Below are positions 20,036 through 21,756 of a DNA stretch of 21,756 nucleotides, one piece after another. Below the pieces are notes generated by a model. The model made no database searches, was not told the DNA's origin, and was given only the letters and a program-made list of their open reading frames with translations. How positions within the stretch are numbered: the stretch's first letter is position 1; each line of letters opens with the position of its first letter. The position numbers and the translations under genes are program-made. The stretch is from assembly GCA_905250885.1 (NCBI GenBank), contig CAJNOQ010003015.1:1-21756 (forward strand), given 5' to 3'. The DNA comes from Didymodactylos carnosus (lineage: Eukaryota; Rotifera; Eurotatoria; Philodinida; Philodinidae).

Positions 20036-20507
20036 TTTTTCATAGCACTTTGTAACGACCATCAATAGATAACTATAGACATATGTCTAGACAGACACCA
20101 TGGCTAGAGAGAGAGGGGGACAGAGAGACAGAGAAAAAGGCAAAAAGAGAGAAGAACAGACGGCACCTGCACTCACTCGCTAGTTCTCTTTCTGTGCACT
20201 AACGGACTACTGTAGTTTCATTTCATTCTTATAAAAAAAATATAAGTTGTGTGGAAAAAATGACTGATTTACGTTGTCTCCCAAAATTCTCCTTCGGCGA
20301 GGTTGAAAGTTACATAAAAGTTAAACTGTCCCGAGGACTCGGAGCAATATTATATTATACTATATATACAGAAGAGTCGACTAGGATATAAATCTGGTAT
20401 ATTTAAGTAAAATGTCGAAATCAGAAACGATTTAAATGATCCTAGCTTGTAGCTGTAATATTTCCAATTTATAATAGAAATCAAGAATAAAATCATCTGT
20501 TTTTCAC
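20036..20507. other. Purine-rich tract and unassigned sequence
   Basis: A GA-rich low-complexity stretch runs from about 20103 to 20160. The remainder up to the hammerhead-like motif shows no gene or repeat. Confidence 0.4.
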
Positions 20508-20568
20508 GTTGAAATAACTACTCAAAATGAGACGTTTCGTCTTCATTCTAAAGACATCATCAGTCAAC
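20508..20568 (-). ncRNA. Hammerhead-ribozyme-like motif, degenerate
   Basis: On the minus strand the conserved hammerhead strings CTGATGA and GAAAC occur in order, 30 bases overall. They are joined by a stem-II-like hairpin (GTCTT, 7-nt loop, AAGAC). GTTGA directly before CTGATGA is complementary to TCAAC at 20508-20512, as stem I would need. Against it, one extra T lies between CTGATGA and stem II, stem III is at best three pairs (CTC/GAG), and CTGATG can also pair with an upstream CATCAG. Hammerheads occur in rotifer Penelope-like elements and in many small retroelements, so a decayed copy is plausible. Activity is doubtful, and a chance pair of hairpins is the alternative. Confidence 0.3.
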
Positions 20569-20730
20569 TGATGTACAAAAAGTAACTTCTGATACAGAAA
20601 AAGACAATAAAACATGTGTAGACTAGGAAAATATTGCCGCTTTCTCTCTCCTCTAGATCATATGTAGTATGATTCATTTTAAAAAACATTCAACATAAAA
20701 GTCTTTTGAGAATATATATGATATACAATC

Positions 20731-20925
20731 GAGTTTTCTCTTTTAGCATATCTTGATCTTTTCTTCATGTCTCGCATATGTCAGACATAAGGACACGTAC
20801 AGAGAGGAAAGCATAAAGAAGCAGAAGATGAAGGAGAAGATATGCTTTCCTTTCTGTATGTGTCCTTATGTCTGACATATGCGAGACATCAAGAAAAGAT
20901 CAAGATACGCTAAAAGAGAAAACTC
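20731..20925. mobile_element. Hairpin element with 84-bp arms
   Basis: The left arm (20731-20814) and right arm (20842-20925) are nearly perfect inverted copies around a 27-nt purine-rich loop. The centre of each arm holds CTCGCATATGTCAGACATAAGGACAC or its complement. The high identity suggests recent formation or gene conversion. The right arm abuts the first unit of the duplication at 20927. Open frames here (20879-21082 and its antisense) are by-products of the repeats. Confidence 0.85.
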
Positions 20926-20926
20926 T

Positions 20927-21171
20927 AATAGAACTCTAGCGTGTTTGTCTTTATCTTTATCTCGCATATACGACATTAGGATACATTCGGAAAAGAACAG
21001 ACATCAGAAGAAAGAAACAAAACATGTGTATATACGCTTACACAGCAAAAAGAGAAACATTGCTCGCCTCGTGTATATATGACACATATAGATAAGGATA
21101 GATAAGGACAGAAAAGGATAGATAAGGACAAACAATGATAGATAAGGATAGATATATCGAATGTCTCCTAA
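20927..21171 (+). repeat. Duplicated unit, copy 1
   Basis: This starts AATAGAACTCTAGCGT and is repeated from 21274, 347 bp later. Shared blocks include ATACATTCGGAA, AACAAAACATGTGTATA and GCAAAAAGAGAAACATTGCTC, and both copies end near ATCGAATGTCTCCTAAT. Small indels separate the copies. Confidence 0.8.
21091..21150 (+). repeat. Six-copy 10-bp tandem array (GATAAGGAYA)
   Basis: Six consecutive 10-mers fit GATAAGGATA or GATAAGGACA, with one poorly matching unit (AACAATGATA). The array lies inside copy 1 of the duplicated unit. Copy 2 has only a short, irregular GATA run at the same place, so the array has expanded or contracted since the duplication. Confidence 0.75.
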
Positions 21172-21273
21172 TGTTACATTCGGATATGGATATGTGACAT
21201 ACAGAAAAAGAAAAAGAAGACTTACACGCTAGAATTCTAATATATATATACAATGAGAAAAGAGTAGTGTATA

Positions 21274-21471
21274 AATAGAACTCTAGCGTATTTGTCTTTA
21301 TATACGACATTAGATGATACATTCGGAAGAGAACAGACATCAGACGAAAGGAACAAAACATGTGTATACACGCTTACGCAGCAAAAAGAGAAACATTGCT
21401 CTCCTAGTGTATATATGACACATATAGATAAAGAAGATAGATAACGATAGATATATCGAATGTCTCCTAAT
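21274..21471 (+). repeat. Duplicated unit, copy 2
   Basis: This is a same-orientation partner of 20927-21171. It is shorter because the GATA array is reduced and a dozen bases of a TTTATCTCGCA run are missing. The last 285 bases of the window, after this copy, show nothing further. Confidence 0.8.
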
Positions 21472-21756
21472 AGAGCTCTACCATTTAGTGCTTACAGAAG
21501 TCTGCATGCGAGAAAATGAAAGGAATATTTTTTCTATATTTCTCTCTTTTTTGATGTCTTCAATGAATCATCATTCCAAGTAGAAGTGAAAATAAAACTT
21601 CTTCCCATACAGCAATTACTTTTACAAGCGGAGTAATTTCATTATTGTCACCTTATTTTTGAACTTTTTCCAAAACGTCTTCCATCATTGTGTAGCTGAA
21701 AGTCTCAGTAATAGAATGAAAAAAAGGAGTTAGACTTTAGCATTTGAAATGAGAGA

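Noticed and set aside
21091..21150. CRISPR-like or telomeric array
   Set aside because: The 10-bp units are contiguous without spacers and do not resemble a telomeric G-rich repeat. It is a simple minisatellite.
20879..21361. Open frames on both strands in the repeat cluster
   Set aside because: They are translations of the hairpin, the duplicated units and the GATA array, of low complexity and without a motif.

Overview
The window is strongly A+T-rich eukaryotic DNA. Genes are sparse and introns are tiny: 52-58 nt with GT-AG ends in the two best genes, and about 80 nt in a weak third candidate. Much of the space is filled by inverted-repeat (foldback) DNA. This architecture, the secreted DsbA-like protein, the remnant of a ribonuclease-inhibitor-type leucine-rich repeat gene and the Walker-A fragment together suggest an invertebrate, most likely a bdelloid rotifer. 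That placement is inference from style; nothing in the sequence fixes the taxon. One ambiguous base (N at 17289) shows this is a draft assembly.

Layout. 198-2043: a broken gene of about 615 codons and unknown family, held open except for three in-frame stops and one frameshift in an A run. 2044-4102: non-coding DNA with a small perfect hairpin, a dispersed repeat, and a minus-strand Walker-A fragment. 4560-5783: a 320-bp foldback and an interleaved GATC-rich inverted repeat. 6786-7312: a weak two-exon gene candidate. 8336-9314: the best gene, an intact three-exon phytanoyl-CoA dioxygenase family protein (288 aa). 9761-12844: a 437-bp foldback, then a 1.35-kb imperfect palindrome with internal tandem units, bracketed by 116-bp direct repeats. 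14148-15122: decayed coding tract of unknown family. 15126-15528: two small inverted repeats. 15893-16704 (minus): an intact two-exon secreted DsbA-like thioredoxin-fold protein (252 aa). 17143-17441 (minus): a broken leucine-rich repeat gene containing the N. 18004-18849: a foldback element with a second inverted-repeat element inserted in its left arm. 19745-20035: a diverged inverted repeat. 20508-20568: a hammerhead-like motif on the minus strand. 20731-21471: an 84-bp-arm hairpin, a 347-bp-spaced duplication and a 10-bp tandem array.

Only two genes look intact, and nothing links their functions. The three or four decayed genes and the dense, partly nested hairpin elements make this look like gene-poor accessory or peripheral chromosome DNA, where inverted-repeat elements accumulate and captured or duplicated genes die. 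No tRNA, rRNA, CRISPR array, telomeric repeat, reverse transcriptase or transposase gene was seen.
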